The notes under the pieces were generated by a model. That model saw nothing but the letters and a program-made list of their open reading frames with translations. It ran no database searches and was not told where the DNA came from. Shown here piece after piece: positions 47,501-59,824 of a stretch of DNA of 64,000 nt; within the stretch, counting starts at the first letter, position 1; the number at the start of each line of letters is the position of its first letter. Source of the stretch: Voacanga thouarsii (lineage: Eukaryota > Streptophyta > Magnoliopsida > Gentianales > Apocynaceae); NCBI GenBank assembly GCA_026120185.1, contig JANUWF010002356.1, positions 372,001 to 436,000 of the forward strand. The letters run 5' to 3'. The position numbers and the translations under genes were made by a program.

Positions 47501-49272
47501 TTTCCCAGTTACTTTTTGACAGGTTTACTTCAGTCAAATGCTCAATTGATAGGATGTGCTAACATGATTTCTGAACATGAGATTGCATGTGCTTTTGCTT
47601 TAACCGGATGATAGTTGCTCTTAGCACAGCTCCAGTAATTGGTATATGCATCATTCAGATTGGATGTGTCTCCTAACAGATCAATGGCAACCAGAATGAT
47701 GGAGAGGGATTTCTCTATTATGATAGACTGAACCTAACTAATTAGTCTCTTAAAGCATGGGAAACCATTAATATGATCTGGCTTGACCGTATCTTGGATG
47801 TAATTCTCTAAGGTTCTTTGATGCCAACTTCTGGATGAACTGCTTGAGTCTTTGGATATATACAGAAGCAGAAATATTAGATTCAGTGATGTGTAACTAG
47901 GGTGCTTTCTTCTCAGATTTCCATCTACTTCTTTTGTTTCTACTTTTATCTTGGAAAGAAGTTGAAAAAATGGTTTTTGGAGGCAAAAATATAATGGTGG
48001 CTTTCCGATTATGCTTATCGATGCCTTCACAATATAAATACCATTTTAAATTTCCAACTAGAATTCTCCATAAGTGCTTATCTTTAGCAACTCTAAAGTT
48101 CCTAAAGCAATGGAGAGTGTGCCTTTTATGCCTGAAATTTCCCACATGATCTGGACTTGATAATATTATCTTCAGCTAAATTGTACATCTTTTTCAACAT
48201 CTTACATTCATCTGGGAGTTAATATGACTAGTCATGTGTTTGCTGTAGGTAATTAGTGCTGCTTTTTCTCCAGAAATTTCAAGGAATGCTTTAACTGGCA
48301 CTGTTAAGTTGAATAAATTTACCATGTCTCTGGAATGGAGCAAAGTTGGTAAATTGCACATGATTCTAGTCGAGGTAAGCCTCTACACACTTCTTGCTGC
48401 TGGTCTTGAATTTCTCATACTGCTTACAGAAAGTCTCATCAAACATCAAATATACCTACCGGCATCTAATATATAGAATCTATTGCGTAGAATATGTGGA
48501 ACTACAGTCTACATTGGCAAAACATATCATCAAACTTGACTGACTCCTTTTTGCAGTTAGTGTAGTCAAGTGAATTTCTAATTCCGTACTCCATTATGGT
48601 CTTTTAGTCTGACTGCTAGGGAATGAAATATTTGTGACCGAGTAAAACTATTTTTTTAGCTTCCAAAATTGAAATTTCTTTTGGATGTCGCTCAAACATT
48701 CTTCTTTTGAGCTCTAGGCCTAGCTCCCCATACTGCAAATTATCTTTCCCACCTGCTATCTCTGGCCATCGTGGCATATTCTTGATTAATGTCCCACTAG
48801 TTGTAGGATGGTTTCTACAAAATGTAATTTGAAATTCTTTTGCAAGACTAGTTACTAATCCATGGTTATATACAACAACAATCCCATAGCATCCCAGATA
48901 AGGTTGTGATGAAACTTGTCCTTTTTCTGTTGCGAGTATTTGTTTTGCACTGAACTCCCTCCAACATAGTATTTCTAACTTATTACTGCATTCTAAAATA
49001 GAAGAGATATTGCCATGTGACTCCTCCTATAATCATCCGACTCCTATATGACATGTTGATCATTCTTGCAGTCTCTAATCTCAACTCTGCTGAAGACAGT
49101 GGTCTTGCCTTTTGTGAACCTAAGGCTCAGTAGGGGAATTGCATTGCCAATCTTCCATGGTTATGGCCTCCACAACACTCATATCGAATATGATGGCTCA
49201 TGGTTTGTGGTCTGCACTGATCTTGTACCCTTCCAAATGTTGCAGCCTCTTTTAGTCCCCACTTTACATTGA
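44516..49272 (+). CDS. BPI/LBP-family lipid-binding protein (LBR-like)
   Basis: Secreted or vacuolar protein of the bactericidal/permeability-increasing and LPS-binding protein family; Arabidopsis LBR proteins bind bacterial LPS and tune defence gene expression. Exons: 44516-44929, 45587-45726, 46731-47082, 47214-47462, 48249-48374, 49072-49272, giving 493 residues. The signal peptide is about 1-24 (GIVLLYLLVFTSWDCVQS), then EEGYISAVVFDKGLDFFVKDLL opens the first BPI barrel. The second barrel runs about 270-490 with YDYLRAPLSCNSP, DKMHWIVDKVADEF, GWKYIVPQLYKQYP, and ends GLHNTHIEYDGSWFVVCTDL. Two tubular BPI domains and total length fit the family. The ATG at 44516 is chosen because the signal peptide begins there; no earlier in-frame ATG is seen. 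Ligand is inferred from family only. Confidence 0.93.
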
Positions 49273-49774
49273 GAGAAAAAATTTTGGAGCTTTGTGTTGT
49301 TTTTTGCATTGTTTCCAGTAATATATCCCTCAGTTAGGTCAAATTTAATCTGTACAGTCCTTGGGGACATTGTTTGCTTGTAATAGTGCAAATGGAAGTT
49401 CTTTTTTTCCTCTTGCAGTTAGTTTACTATGATTTCAACCCCCTAATGTCATTAATTAAATAAAATTCCATCCGTTTTATATTATTTAATCTTTTTAATC
49501 TTTGTATTTTATTTCATAATATTTAATTCTTTATATATTTTTATACATCAATGATTAATATTTTTTAATATTATCTTTAAGTTTAATCAAATTATATTTA
49601 ATGAAAAGATAAAAAATCTCGTAAATAATTATTTATTTTTATATTTATTCGGGATAAATTTGAAATATAATTAAAAAATATTTATTAATTTTAATATTTT
49701 TAATCTTTGTGAAAATGGTCAAAAATCAAATGAGAGAATACTATTTATTTATAAGAGGTGGAAGAAGGGGAGCA

Positions 49775-50012
49775 AGAGGTGGCATTTGTCCTCAAAAGTT
49801 ATTAATTTTTTAAAATTATTATTTTATTAAAAATTTTTAATTTTACTTTTTATTAATTAATTTTAAAAATATATATAATATTATTGTTCAATGGGAAGTT
49901 GCATTTGCCCTCAAAATTTATTAAAATTTTAAAATTATTATTTTATTAAAAATTTTTAATTTTACTTTTTATTACTTAATTTTTTAAAAATATATAATAT
50001 TATTGGTCAATA
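49775..50012 (+). repeat. Tandem duplication, about 119-bp unit, two copies
   Basis: Unit 1 starts near 49775 ('ggtggcatttgtcctcaaaa') and unit 2 near 49894 ('aagttgcatttgccctcaaaa'). Both continue through 'aaaattattattttattaaa' and end 'tattattgttcaat' or 'tattattggtcaat'. They are about 90 percent alike by eye. Non-coding. Confidence 0.75.
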
Positions 50013-50659
50013 TATAAGACGCTAAATTTGTGATTCCGTTCTTTTGAATATGGTAAAAGATGCTGTTGTTACACGGTAGTCCAACACTGTCCAATAGCCA
50101 ATAAGGCCTTCCAAGACGCGCAGATTGGACTTTGCCACGTGGAATCATGGTTAAGAAGCAAATTTGACTGCCAATTAATTTAAGTTTTGATCATCATTAT
50201 TATTCACTTTATTCAGATTTGGATGTGAAAATTCAAATTTGGAGCATATAATATTATTTTTTAATGATTATTATTATTAAAAAGGAATTAAGGGGAGTGG
50301 TGGTTATTCAGTCCCCTCCGCTCTCCAAAAAAAAAAAAAAAAGGAAATGTGGAAAAATTATGTTATTCTGGTGTAGTCCTTTTTCAAATTTATTTTTAAG
50401 AAATTGATTTACTATTTATTTTGAGAAAGGTTAATGGGAGGATGCAAATATTCAAAGTTTATCATTCACAATCTGTTAAGTTTTTTTTTTCTCAGTAAAA
50501 TAATAATTCTTTTCAATATATTTATAATTTATTCTCTTAACTAAAACGACATTATTCATTAAGCAAATTTGTTTAAAATATTTTTAAAAAATTCATGATA
50601 CAATAATATCGTTATTACTAACAAGCATAATTAACTATCTTTGTGACATATTAATAAAT

Positions 50660-50835
50660 AACACATATAAGATGATAAGAATTTTTTTGAGATGAGTTTA
50701 TCTGAATATAATAAAAAATATTAAATATGTGAGGTTAATGTGAAATTTAAGTGAGGTTAAGAATATATGACAGTTATGAAAAAATATAAAATATAAAATT
50801 AATATTATTTTAAATTTTGAATTAAAAAGAATTGG
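50660..50835 (+). repeat. AT-rich dispersed repeat, copy D
   Basis: Carries 'gagatgagtttatctgaata', 'attaaatatgtgaggttaa' and a run of A/T-rich blocks ending 'gaattggcatccaatc'. Same block order as copies A to C. The remaining sequence from 49273 to 51480 is AT-rich without genes. Confidence 0.5.
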
Positions 50836-51544
50836 CATCCAATCACACCATACATATTATATTTTTTTCTAAAAAAGCTAAAATTGATATTTATTTATCA
50901 TTATGAAAATTAAACTGCTACTAACAAGACTTTTTATGTACTCTTTCATATTCTGCATTCTTTTATATTCAAAAGGATAAAAAAAAAAGAAAAAAGGTAC
51001 AATTTTCTTGGTTTTTTTGGTAAAAAACTTGTGCCCCATATATCTCCATACCATTTAAAAATGGAAAAAACATACTTTTCGTTTGTCATTTGAGACATTT
51101 TTTAATAAAAAGTTGTCAACTAATTATCAATAGCGTGTAATAAGGTATTAGTTTAATTAGTTAGTAATATCTTTTATTAACCTAAATATTATGAGCTGTT
51201 TCGTCCCTTTGGTGTATTTAAAAAAAAATGGTGAGACAAATTATTTATATTATAATACACTTCCTTCATTATTACTTTTAAAAATTTTTATTATTTACAA
51301 TTATATATCATTTTGAAAAATAAAAAATAAAAAATTCAAATTTACCCCGATATTTAAATAATGACATTAATTAATTTATTATTTTCAAAGAAGTTTATTA
51401 AGACAATTTCTTCTTAAAAGCTTTATAAAAATTTAAAACTTTCTTAATTTATATAGGCAATGCGACAATTAAAACTCGCACGTAAAAAACCCAGCAGTTC
51501 CAAATATGCAAGGGCCAAAGTGCAAATAGAAATATATCTTTAAA

Positions 51545-51550
51545 GGCCCA
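51545..51550 (+). promoter_or_regulatory. GGCCCA element upstream of the PHD gene
   Basis: A site II-type motif about 510 bp before the PHD-gene ATG, followed by a C/T-rich region (51840-51955) typical of a plant Y-patch core promoter and leader. Confidence 0.35.
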
Positions 51551-51956
51551 AATATTGTAACGAGTATAGAAAGTAGTCAATAATGAAAATAGAAGGATCT
51601 TGAGGGACCAAATTATAAAAAAGGACGTTATAGTAATACGCTCTCGTTTTCCCTTTAATCTCTCCCTGTTTGCCCTGCGCAAAGTTTTTGTTTCTCTCCT
51701 CAACACAACAATACCTCACCACACCCACACACTCATTCCACCAAATTACACACACCAACAACAACTTCAAGCTCCCCCAATTACCCGCCAAAAAGGTAGT
51801 ATAGAACTATATAATTTTTAACGCTTCCAAAAATTTTCTCCCTTTTTTTTTAAATTTTTTTTTTTGCGGAAGGAAGTCTTCTCTCTGTTCTCTCTTCTTC
51901 CTCCTCTCTCCGTCTATCCCTTCTCCTCTGTCTCTCTAGGGTTTCTCTCTCCTTCT

Positions 51957-52040
51957 ATGGAATCTCATCACTCTGCTTTTTGCAGGTCTCTGTTGATTCG
52001 GTGTCTGCGACGTCGTTTATGGACTGAGGATTTTGGTTAG
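51957..52040 (+). other. 27-codon upstream ORF in the PHD-gene leader
   Basis: Opens with ATG at 51957 (MESHHSAFCR...), is rich in Arg and Leu and stops with TAG at 52040, only 14 nt before the main ATG at 52055. It lies downstream of the C/T-rich presumed start region. A splice-acceptor-like 'tttttgcag' at about 51985 means part of it could instead be intronic. Confidence 0.45.
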
Positions 52041-52054
52041 GGTTTTGTTTGAGG

Positions 52055-55000
52055 ATGGAGACTGAATTGCCGGGGAAAAGACCGGCGGAGGAGGATGGGG
52101 GAGGTCCGGCTTTGAAGAAGGTGCGGAGGGAGGGTTTGGTGGAGGATATGAGGAAGGTGGCGGAGATGGTTTTGGTGTTAGCGGCTATGGGGAAGATGAG
52201 GGGAGGTAGGGTTCCTACTTTGGCGGAGACGGAGATTATGTCTACGGCTAGGAATAAGTTGGCTGAGGTTTGTCAGTTTTTTGCTCCTAAGGATGTTTTT
52301 CCTAGGGATGTGTTTGGAGGGGTTATTGAGGATATTGGGTTGAATAAGGTGAAGGAGCAGAGGTTAGGGTTTCGGCCTCCTAAGATTTCCATTGCTGAGA
52401 AGTTGTTATTCTCCAAGAGAAAGGTCTGGTTTGATTTTCAGTTCTGTTTTGAACTCGAGTTTTTTTTTTTTTTTTTAATTCAATGCTCTTGTTTGCATTT
52501 CTTTTATCCAATTCGTTAATTGTATTTTGATAGAAGGATGCTCAATGTAATAATTGGTATTAGCATTTTTGAACGTTTATGGTGGTTTTGTTTATATTTC
52601 TTTATTGGCAAGGCAGACACCATTCGAGTTGTACAGTATTTGATCTGAAATTATGGGTTTAGTGAGAAATTTTGAAGGAAGTCTTGATATCCTCTTTTAG
52701 AAGCATTCCGTTCCTCTTGTGGCAACTATATAGGCTGTGCTCTCACATGGGGATTTGCATAAATGTACAATGATTTCTATTTCAGAATTTTATCCTCGCA
52801 CATGTGGGCCTGTATGAGTTCGTTATTAGATGTAATTGAAATATATGATGTTTTGCAGCTTGCTTATGTTGGCAAGTATGATGTAATGTCTTAAAAGCAA
52901 AGATCAACAGTCCAACAAACAAACTCTCAGTTCTTTTTCGGAGAGGGGTAGGGAGAGCGAGAGTGACATTGAATTTGTTGCAATGCAATACGTGTATGGA
53001 AATTGTAGAGAGAGAGTGTGTTTCCATATATTGAGATGTAACTTGCCATAGATGATATTTCCAATTTAGCAGTATTTAATTTTGAGATTTATATTAGACA
53101 ATGTCTATTAAATTCTTGTCACTTGTTTTGGTAGGAGGAGATTAAGGCTGGGTGAATGAAATTTGACTAATAGGATACTCGCCATAGTATTGAATGATAG
53201 GTTGTTACTATGCAAAGGTAACATGTTCCCTAATGGCAAGAACATGCAACCCTCTAATGAATAATGTTCATTGGAGATGAAAAATATATTTCGTACTTGG
53301 ACTATTAATCATAAGACCTGCCTATAATTCACTGGCTAATAATCTTTGCGTCAGCAAAATTAGTCTAAGTTACTATGAGGACACCTCTGGAAAATCTTGG
53401 CAGTATAGTTTTCTGAACTTACTGGAGACTCAGTGTTAATGTTGTGCTGCTACAAGTCAAGCATGCACACCTGCATGTGTAAGCTTTTGACTGGTTGAGA
53501 GGTTTTGTCGAATCTGATTACTTATATATATATATATATATGCCTTTTCCCCATAAATGTGTCATTTCATATATTTGGACTAGTTTTCCTTATCAGAAGA
53601 TGAATTAGATTGCAATGTTTATTCTTCATTAGTTGACTTTTTGAATATCTTTTAAATGCCCATCGAGCTTTTTATTGATGCCTAGTATTTTTCTCCCCCC
53701 TTTTTACCCCCCATCTAGATGGAAAAATCAGACGATCTTTCTCAAACTTCTACTGCAAATTTGTCTCAACGATTGTACGCAAACTCAGGATCGGCGGTTG
53801 AAAGTCGTGGCCTCTCACCTACTGCTCGAGGGTTTCCCTCTGATAAATCCAGTCACACAATAATTTCTTCTGGAAGCTTCCAACCCGCTTCACCTTTGGT
53901 TCATTCAGCGGCTGCAAACTCTACAGCTTTGCCTTATCAGCTACCTACAAGCGAAGTGAGACCAGTAGTTTCTGGTGGATTGCCCTCCAATCATCTGGTA
54001 AAGGATTCAACTTCTGTAGCATTGCCTAAGATTGACCGGCCTCATTTCAGAATGGACGGACGGACAAATGGTTCTTCTCATATGCTGCCACTCCACGGTA
54101 AAAATTACTTTATTACTTAATTTGAATGATGGTTCTAGATGTGCGCCTTCATGAATTCCTTTTCTCCATACAAATTTCATTTTCTTAAACGCATGTTTAT
54201 GGAACTTGTATATGTTGTGGGGTTTGTTTGTGACAATAGTTATCTCTTGCAATCTGAATACTTGTCCATTTGTTGCCCATAGTTACTGTTCTAATTTTTT
54301 GGGTCTTATGTTTGGCTACCTGCTCATTTCCATTTTCAGTAACTCATCATTTGATCCCCTTATTAAGGCTTTTGGGCATGATTTGGATTAAGTTCTTCCA
54401 GTGAGAAAGGAATCTTTTGACATGATTTGTGAAAATTTAGTGGACAACATTGTTGCGTGCTTTAGTGTTCTAAGCCCAACAAGGAGCTTGCTCCACTTTT
54501 CAATATTCAGTAGATGTACAAGGCAGAACACCAGGTAGACATGGTTGATGTAATTTGGATGCTTATTTGGCATTAGATTTAGGATTTTTAAATTTTTGTT
54601 TTTGAAGAAAAGTGGGTGGGACAAAGGTGGAAAAACAAATGCAGCGGCAAATTAGATTTTTCTTTTTTTTTTTTTTTTTTTTTTGTGTGTTGGGAGGGGG
54701 GGGGTTGGTGGTGGATAAAATCACTTATATTTGTAATCTTGGATCCCTTCCCCCCTCTTTTTTCTGCCCCTTGAGTATCTGGGATCAAGCAGCTAGAGAT
54801 GGTTTCTGCTAAATGCACCTCATGCCTTCCTCTAAGTTGCTTCCATATATGTTGGAAGTTGCTTCCGAGTTGCAAGTTACTCTATTGGTGCAATAAAACA
54901 TTTCAAAGTGTTTGTGCTATGAAATTTTCTACTGGAAAATGGCTGGTGAATGTAGCTTTTCTGCTATCTCTGTGGGCATCTCCTAAGTTTGATAGCAAAT

Positions 55001-58000
55001 TTCCTATTTCTCTTGGTACTGTTGAATGATCATGCATATTGTTACCATTGCAGCAAATTCTTCTGGAGATCACCTTGTTGGGAAAACACCAGCCTGGTCA
55101 GCTCAACCACAAGCTGCCCCATCAGCTAAAATTGCATCAGAGACTAAGGTGCCAACGCAAACTGCATTTAAAGTTGAAGGAGCAGCTGATGCTAGGCCGG
55201 GAATGGTCCCTCACATGCCATCGTCAAAACCATTCATAACTCAGTCCACATCTGTCAATCCCCAAAGTGCACAGCAGCATTTTCAAGGCATGAACACTAT
55301 TCAGGCTCCTCTATTGAGAAACACCCATTCTGATATTGGTAAGATTGTTCAGAAATTCTTACAACCACGGAACTCAGAGCGACCTGTGTGGACTCTTCCG
55401 TCCCGGGATTACATGAATAAGGCTTTGACTTGTCAAGTTTGCAAGTTTACTGTAAATGATGTGGAAAGTGTACTTGTTTGTGATGCATGTGAGAAAGGTT
55501 TCCACTTGAAATGTCTCCAGATCAATAACCCCAAAAGTATTCCCAGAAACGAGTGGCATTGTGGAAAGTGCTTGCAAATAAGCAATGGGAAGCCCTTGCC
55601 TCCTAAATATGGTCGTGTCATGAGAAATATTAATGCACCCAAAGCACCTTCCAGTACAACTCCTATCCAGTCATCTTCAGAGAAGAAGGCTGGTTCTCTT
55701 GATGAAAAGGTCAATCAGCAAAAGATAATGGCAAATGGGAACACTTCACTGCATAGTGCTGCTGCTGCAAGTGCAGTCACTAATTACAGTCATCCAACAT
55801 CTGTTTCAAAAATGGAAAATGCTAGTGAAATGCAAGGGAATGCTATTGCAGGTAGAGGAAAGGTTGATGAGAAAACTTCTTCAGGAATTTCTTCAAATGA
55901 AATAACTGAAACCTCTGGGCCTACTGTTTCTCCTTCTGGGCCATCAGTCAAAAGAGTGTACGAAGAGAAACTGTTAGAATTGAAACCATATCCTCCTGCA
56001 AATCCTGAGGGAGTTCACGTTGTCACTGTCCATTCACAATCCCTTACTAACTCAGAAGGTAATCGCCAGTCAGGGCTGTCAAACAGTGCAGTTCCACTGA
56101 AGCAGTCCCTTGATCATCACACAAACAATAACCATCTTAAGGAGTCTTGTGGTGGAGAAAGTTTATGCAACAAGATTCAGGAATCTTCACGAGATGATCG
56201 AGAAACTGTACGAGGTAATCCAGTTGAAGCTTCAACAACTAATGCTGGACAGACAGAGCTCCAGAGGTCTCTTCCACACCATGTTCACAGTGTCGATTGG
56301 ATTGGCGATACACTTAGAGCTGATGATGACAAAATGTTTTATCATTCATGTCGCATCAATGGAGTCGTTTACAAGCTTCGGGATCATGTTCTGATTCGCT
56401 TTAATAATGATAGATTAATTCCTTCTAAGATTCTGGTGAGCAATCACTAGGATGTTTAAGATCTTTCTGTTTTAAACTTCTAAGTTCTTTGATTTTCCGG
56501 TTACTATGTTTACCTCAACTAGCTTATTGCTATCAAGAGTTTGCTCTTGTTATGGTCCTTATGGATGCTTATTCTAGTATTGACCTAAAGGGATAGACAT
56601 GTTTACCAGCGAGGCCTGGCCAACTGTAGGATTTGAATATATGGTTATATTCATATCTGCTTTGTGATTTGTTCTGGCTGTTGTTTGAAATCTTCTTTTC
56701 ATTTTTGGCCCTGTGATAAAGGTTAAATGTTTTAGATCTGGGGATGCAGAGATTTTTAACCAAATGGAAAGAGATGTCTCTTACATTACTTCTTTTGTTT
56801 CTCCATCACAGGCCATGTGGGAGGATAGAAAAAAGAAAACAAAGTGGGTCAATGTCAACAGGTGCTATTTTCCTGGTGACTTGCCTGTGGCTGTTGGCCG
56901 TCCTTGTGGCCTAGAGAACTGTGAGGTGATTTTTCTGCGTGCACCCCCCCCTATCTCTTTTCATTTACATCTTGTCTATATTCAGTTTCATTGAGCATAA
57001 TTGGAAAGCATTTCTTGTTTAGTGATTTACAAGACTGAGTGTTCCTTGAATAGCAGGCCAGTGGCCTTTTGTAACTGTTGGAGTGTCTGACAAAATTGCT
57101 TAACTTAAACTTACTGCATATGTTAGTTTTAAATAGTCTAAAAGAAAATACTTTTTAAATGCCTCATACAAGATTACAAAGATTCAAATGTTTGTACTTC
57201 TTTAAGAATTAACCTCCTGGGGTCTCTAGTTCTTGGATGATAATCTGCTGATAGAGGAAAGGCATAACACTGACTGTTGAAAATTAGTCCTTTTCTATGT
57301 AGTCTTGGAAGCAGATGATAAGAAATTGGTTCATGTCACCAAATTTGATTAGGTGGTACTTTTTCTGCTGATGTCAGTGGTGTTTAGTACAACTGTTGTT
57401 ATTCTATTTGGAGAATTGAAGCTGTTGTGACAGTTTGATTCTTCTATGAATGGTAGCAGAATAAGTTGTTAAATACAAGGAGCCATTTTGTGATAATTAA
57501 ATAATTGGCTTGATTTCGTTGTCTGAATGGGTAGTGAAAATGAATGTTCAAAGGATATTTAGGCATTGCACTTATTCAAAAGAGAACTTATCAAAACAGT
57601 ATCAGAACAGAAGTAGCAACCAACTCTTTCTAGTGGCTGCTTTATATTGGAAATTTCTTTTCTTGGAGAATTTCAACCATAGCATATGTGGTTTCAAGGA
57701 AAATGATATAAAAGAATGTGTTGTACTGGAAAATACAGATGGCTGGCTTCCTGTAACTGATGGAAGAGCCTTGGGTTCTTGAACAATCTGGCTGCAAGTA
57801 GCCATACCTCCTGAACATGCTTATATGACAATTGGTGCATGCATAACTACTATTAATTCATTTTTGCTCTTTATAGGTGTACGAATCTACTTATGGTTGC
57901 TCTGTAATGGCTGGCTTGATACAAGAGCCATGTGAAGTTCTTCCTCCAAGCCTGTTTGCTATAGAGAAAGAAAAGAGAACCAGCTTAGGGAAGGGGCCAA

Positions 58001-58787
58001 ATGCTAATTTACGACCTCTTTTTGTGTGCAAGTATGTCTTGTAATTTTTTGTATGCATTCTTATTTTTTAGATGAATTGGCTTTAAAGGTGCATGATGAT
58101 AAAATATTTTGTTGGCATGTTTAGCATCCTTAGAAGCTTGATGTGGGTGGTAAAGCATCTCTCAATTATTTGATCTTCATAAGATTGAAGCCTTTCTGCA
58201 AGGTTGACCCGATGTTGGCAGTTTAACATTTTTTCATCAATACCCTTAAAGCACAAGTCATGTATTGAAATTTAGTTTACTGCTCATACACATGAAGAAT
58301 GATTTACCAATTAGTCCTTCCTACATTGCCAATTTTCTTCTCTCTTTATATGTGTGGTGGAGCAAAATGGTAGTAGAAACCACTAGCATTTGTTGATGTG
58401 TTGAATTAATTGTTGTTTGTAGAAGTATGATAATCAGCTGAAGACTTCGTCTTTGCAGCTGTACTATTTTTTGAGTTTTGAGAAATGCTGGAATATGTGT
58501 GCCTGCCCCCCCACCTCTTCCTAAAAATTAAAGTTTTTGGGTCATCAGTGTCCCTTGTAGATGTTGAAATGGAGTTAATGTTCTTGGCATTTTTAAAATA
58601 CTGTTTTGTAATTCCGGGGGATGCTTACTTACAAGGGAGACCTATTTGTATATTTTACACTTGAGTCGCTTATTAGGGATTTTGTTGAGCTTGTTGCTTT
58701 TTCATGGACTGCAAGTCATTCTCATCATTTTCTTGCAGATGGATTTATGATGAATCAAAAGGGCTGTTTCGTGATATTTCCTATTAG
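52055..58787 (+). CDS. PHD-finger protein with C-terminal BAH-like region
   Basis: Probable nuclear chromatin reader, related to Arabidopsis At3g20280/At1g50620. Exons: 52055-52423, 53719-54097, 55054-56435, 56812-56925, 57877-58031, 58739-58787, giving 815 residues. The N-terminal part has a basic nuclear-localisation-like stretch (KKVRREG) and a conserved helical segment (VPTLAETEIMSTARNKLAEV, FAPKDVFPRDVFG). A long Ser-rich linker follows. The PHD finger is about 376-422 with complete Cys4-His-Cys3 spacing (CQVC, CDAC, H, C, CGKC). The C-terminal part (about 665-800) reads like a BAH domain: INGVVYKLRDHVLIR, SKILAMWEDRKKKTKWV, FPGDLP, EVYESTYG, CKWIYDESKGLF. The start is the first in-frame ATG. 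A competing last exon is noted at 59302. Histone mark bound is unknown. Confidence 0.9.
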
Positions 58788-58881
58788 TTGTCGATCAAAG
58801 CATATTTTGGGTGAAAATCTTGTGTCTCTGTTCTGAATGTGCCATGGCTTAGCTCATACTTTGATCAGGTGCACCACAAGC

Positions 58882-58884
<3 letters not shown>

Positions 58885-58921
<37 letters not shown>
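58885..58921 (+). repeat. (TC)n microsatellite
   Basis: About 18 uninterrupted TC units just downstream of the PHD-gene stop codon, within its 3' region. Likely length-polymorphic. Confidence 0.9.
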
Positions 58922-58923
<2 letters not shown>

Positions 58924-59301
58924 TAGAAACAGAATGTGATTCTTGCTAATCGTAACTGTTAGTTGCAAACAGTAAATAATATTTGTGAATAATTTCTGTG
59001 GTTGCAACACTGGAAATAAGCAATCAAAATTAGCTAATCCTTTCTGTAATTCTGCACCTGTCCTAAAATGGTACGGGATTTAGACGATTGGGAAACCTCC
59101 TCATCCACCACCCCCCCCCCCTCTCCTCTCCCCCCTTCTTTCATTCTCTCTCTCTCTCGCTCTCCCTTCCTATTTCTCTTGTCGAGTAACAATATAGTGG
59201 ATCTCTTTCTACAAGAAGCCGCATAGTTCATCTTCCTTTGATTTACATACTTCACATAGATGTCGGAGGAGAATTGTAACGTTTCAAGTGTTTATGAACA
59301 G

Positions 59302-59371
59302 GTGGCGGCGGGTGGCAGCGGAAGCCCTTTTGACAATTGATGCAGAACTTCCGTCCCTGTACCATATGTAG
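59302..59371 (+). other. Possible alternative last exon of the PHD gene
   Basis: An acceptor ('tttatgaacag|gtggcgg') is followed by a frame that joins exon 5 (ending 58031, phase 2) exactly. It would give KWRRVAAEALLTIDAELP and a few more residues to a TAG at 59371. It would replace the last 16 residues of the main model. Whether it is used cannot be told from sequence. Confidence 0.3.
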
Positions 59372-59790
59372 TTCTCTCCATATTTTTTTCTTTTAGGCAG
59401 ATAAAAATTTAGTGTTAGTATGTTTTAGCAGTTCTGTTGTTTGGTAGCTTACCCATAGTAATTTGAGTTGGAACATTTGCCATGCCCTTCTTGGTATCAC
59501 AATGTTTATGATTGCCTAGTATACCTGGCATGGCTCTGCTTTTCACCCCGGTCATATTTTAAACATTTATTTAATAAGAAATTAGTTAGAAATTCAGAGT
59601 CCAGAGATCTTTCGTTGTACTCTTGCCTCTTTGCCCTGCTTAATCCCCTTTCTCTGTTCTGCCCTGATTTTGTATGTACCTCCCCGGCATTTTCCTTTTC
59701 TCCCTTTGAGGTACTAGCAGATGACTTCTGAGTTAATCACTTACGTTTGTTTTTGGGACAGCACAACAGACAGGAAAAACTCCATGAAAC

Positions 59791-59824
59791 TGAAAATGAA
59801 AATGAAAATGAAAATGAAAATGAA
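59791..59824 (+). repeat. (TGAAAA)n short tandem repeat
   Basis: Five to six units of a 6-bp motif. The surrounding sequence to 60480 is AT-rich with A-tracts and contains no gene. Confidence 0.85.

Noticed and set aside
58501..59200. CRISPR-like or satellite array near the CT-rich region
   Set aside because: Only a TC microsatellite and C/T-rich sequence; no spacer-repeat structure, and the genome is eukaryotic.
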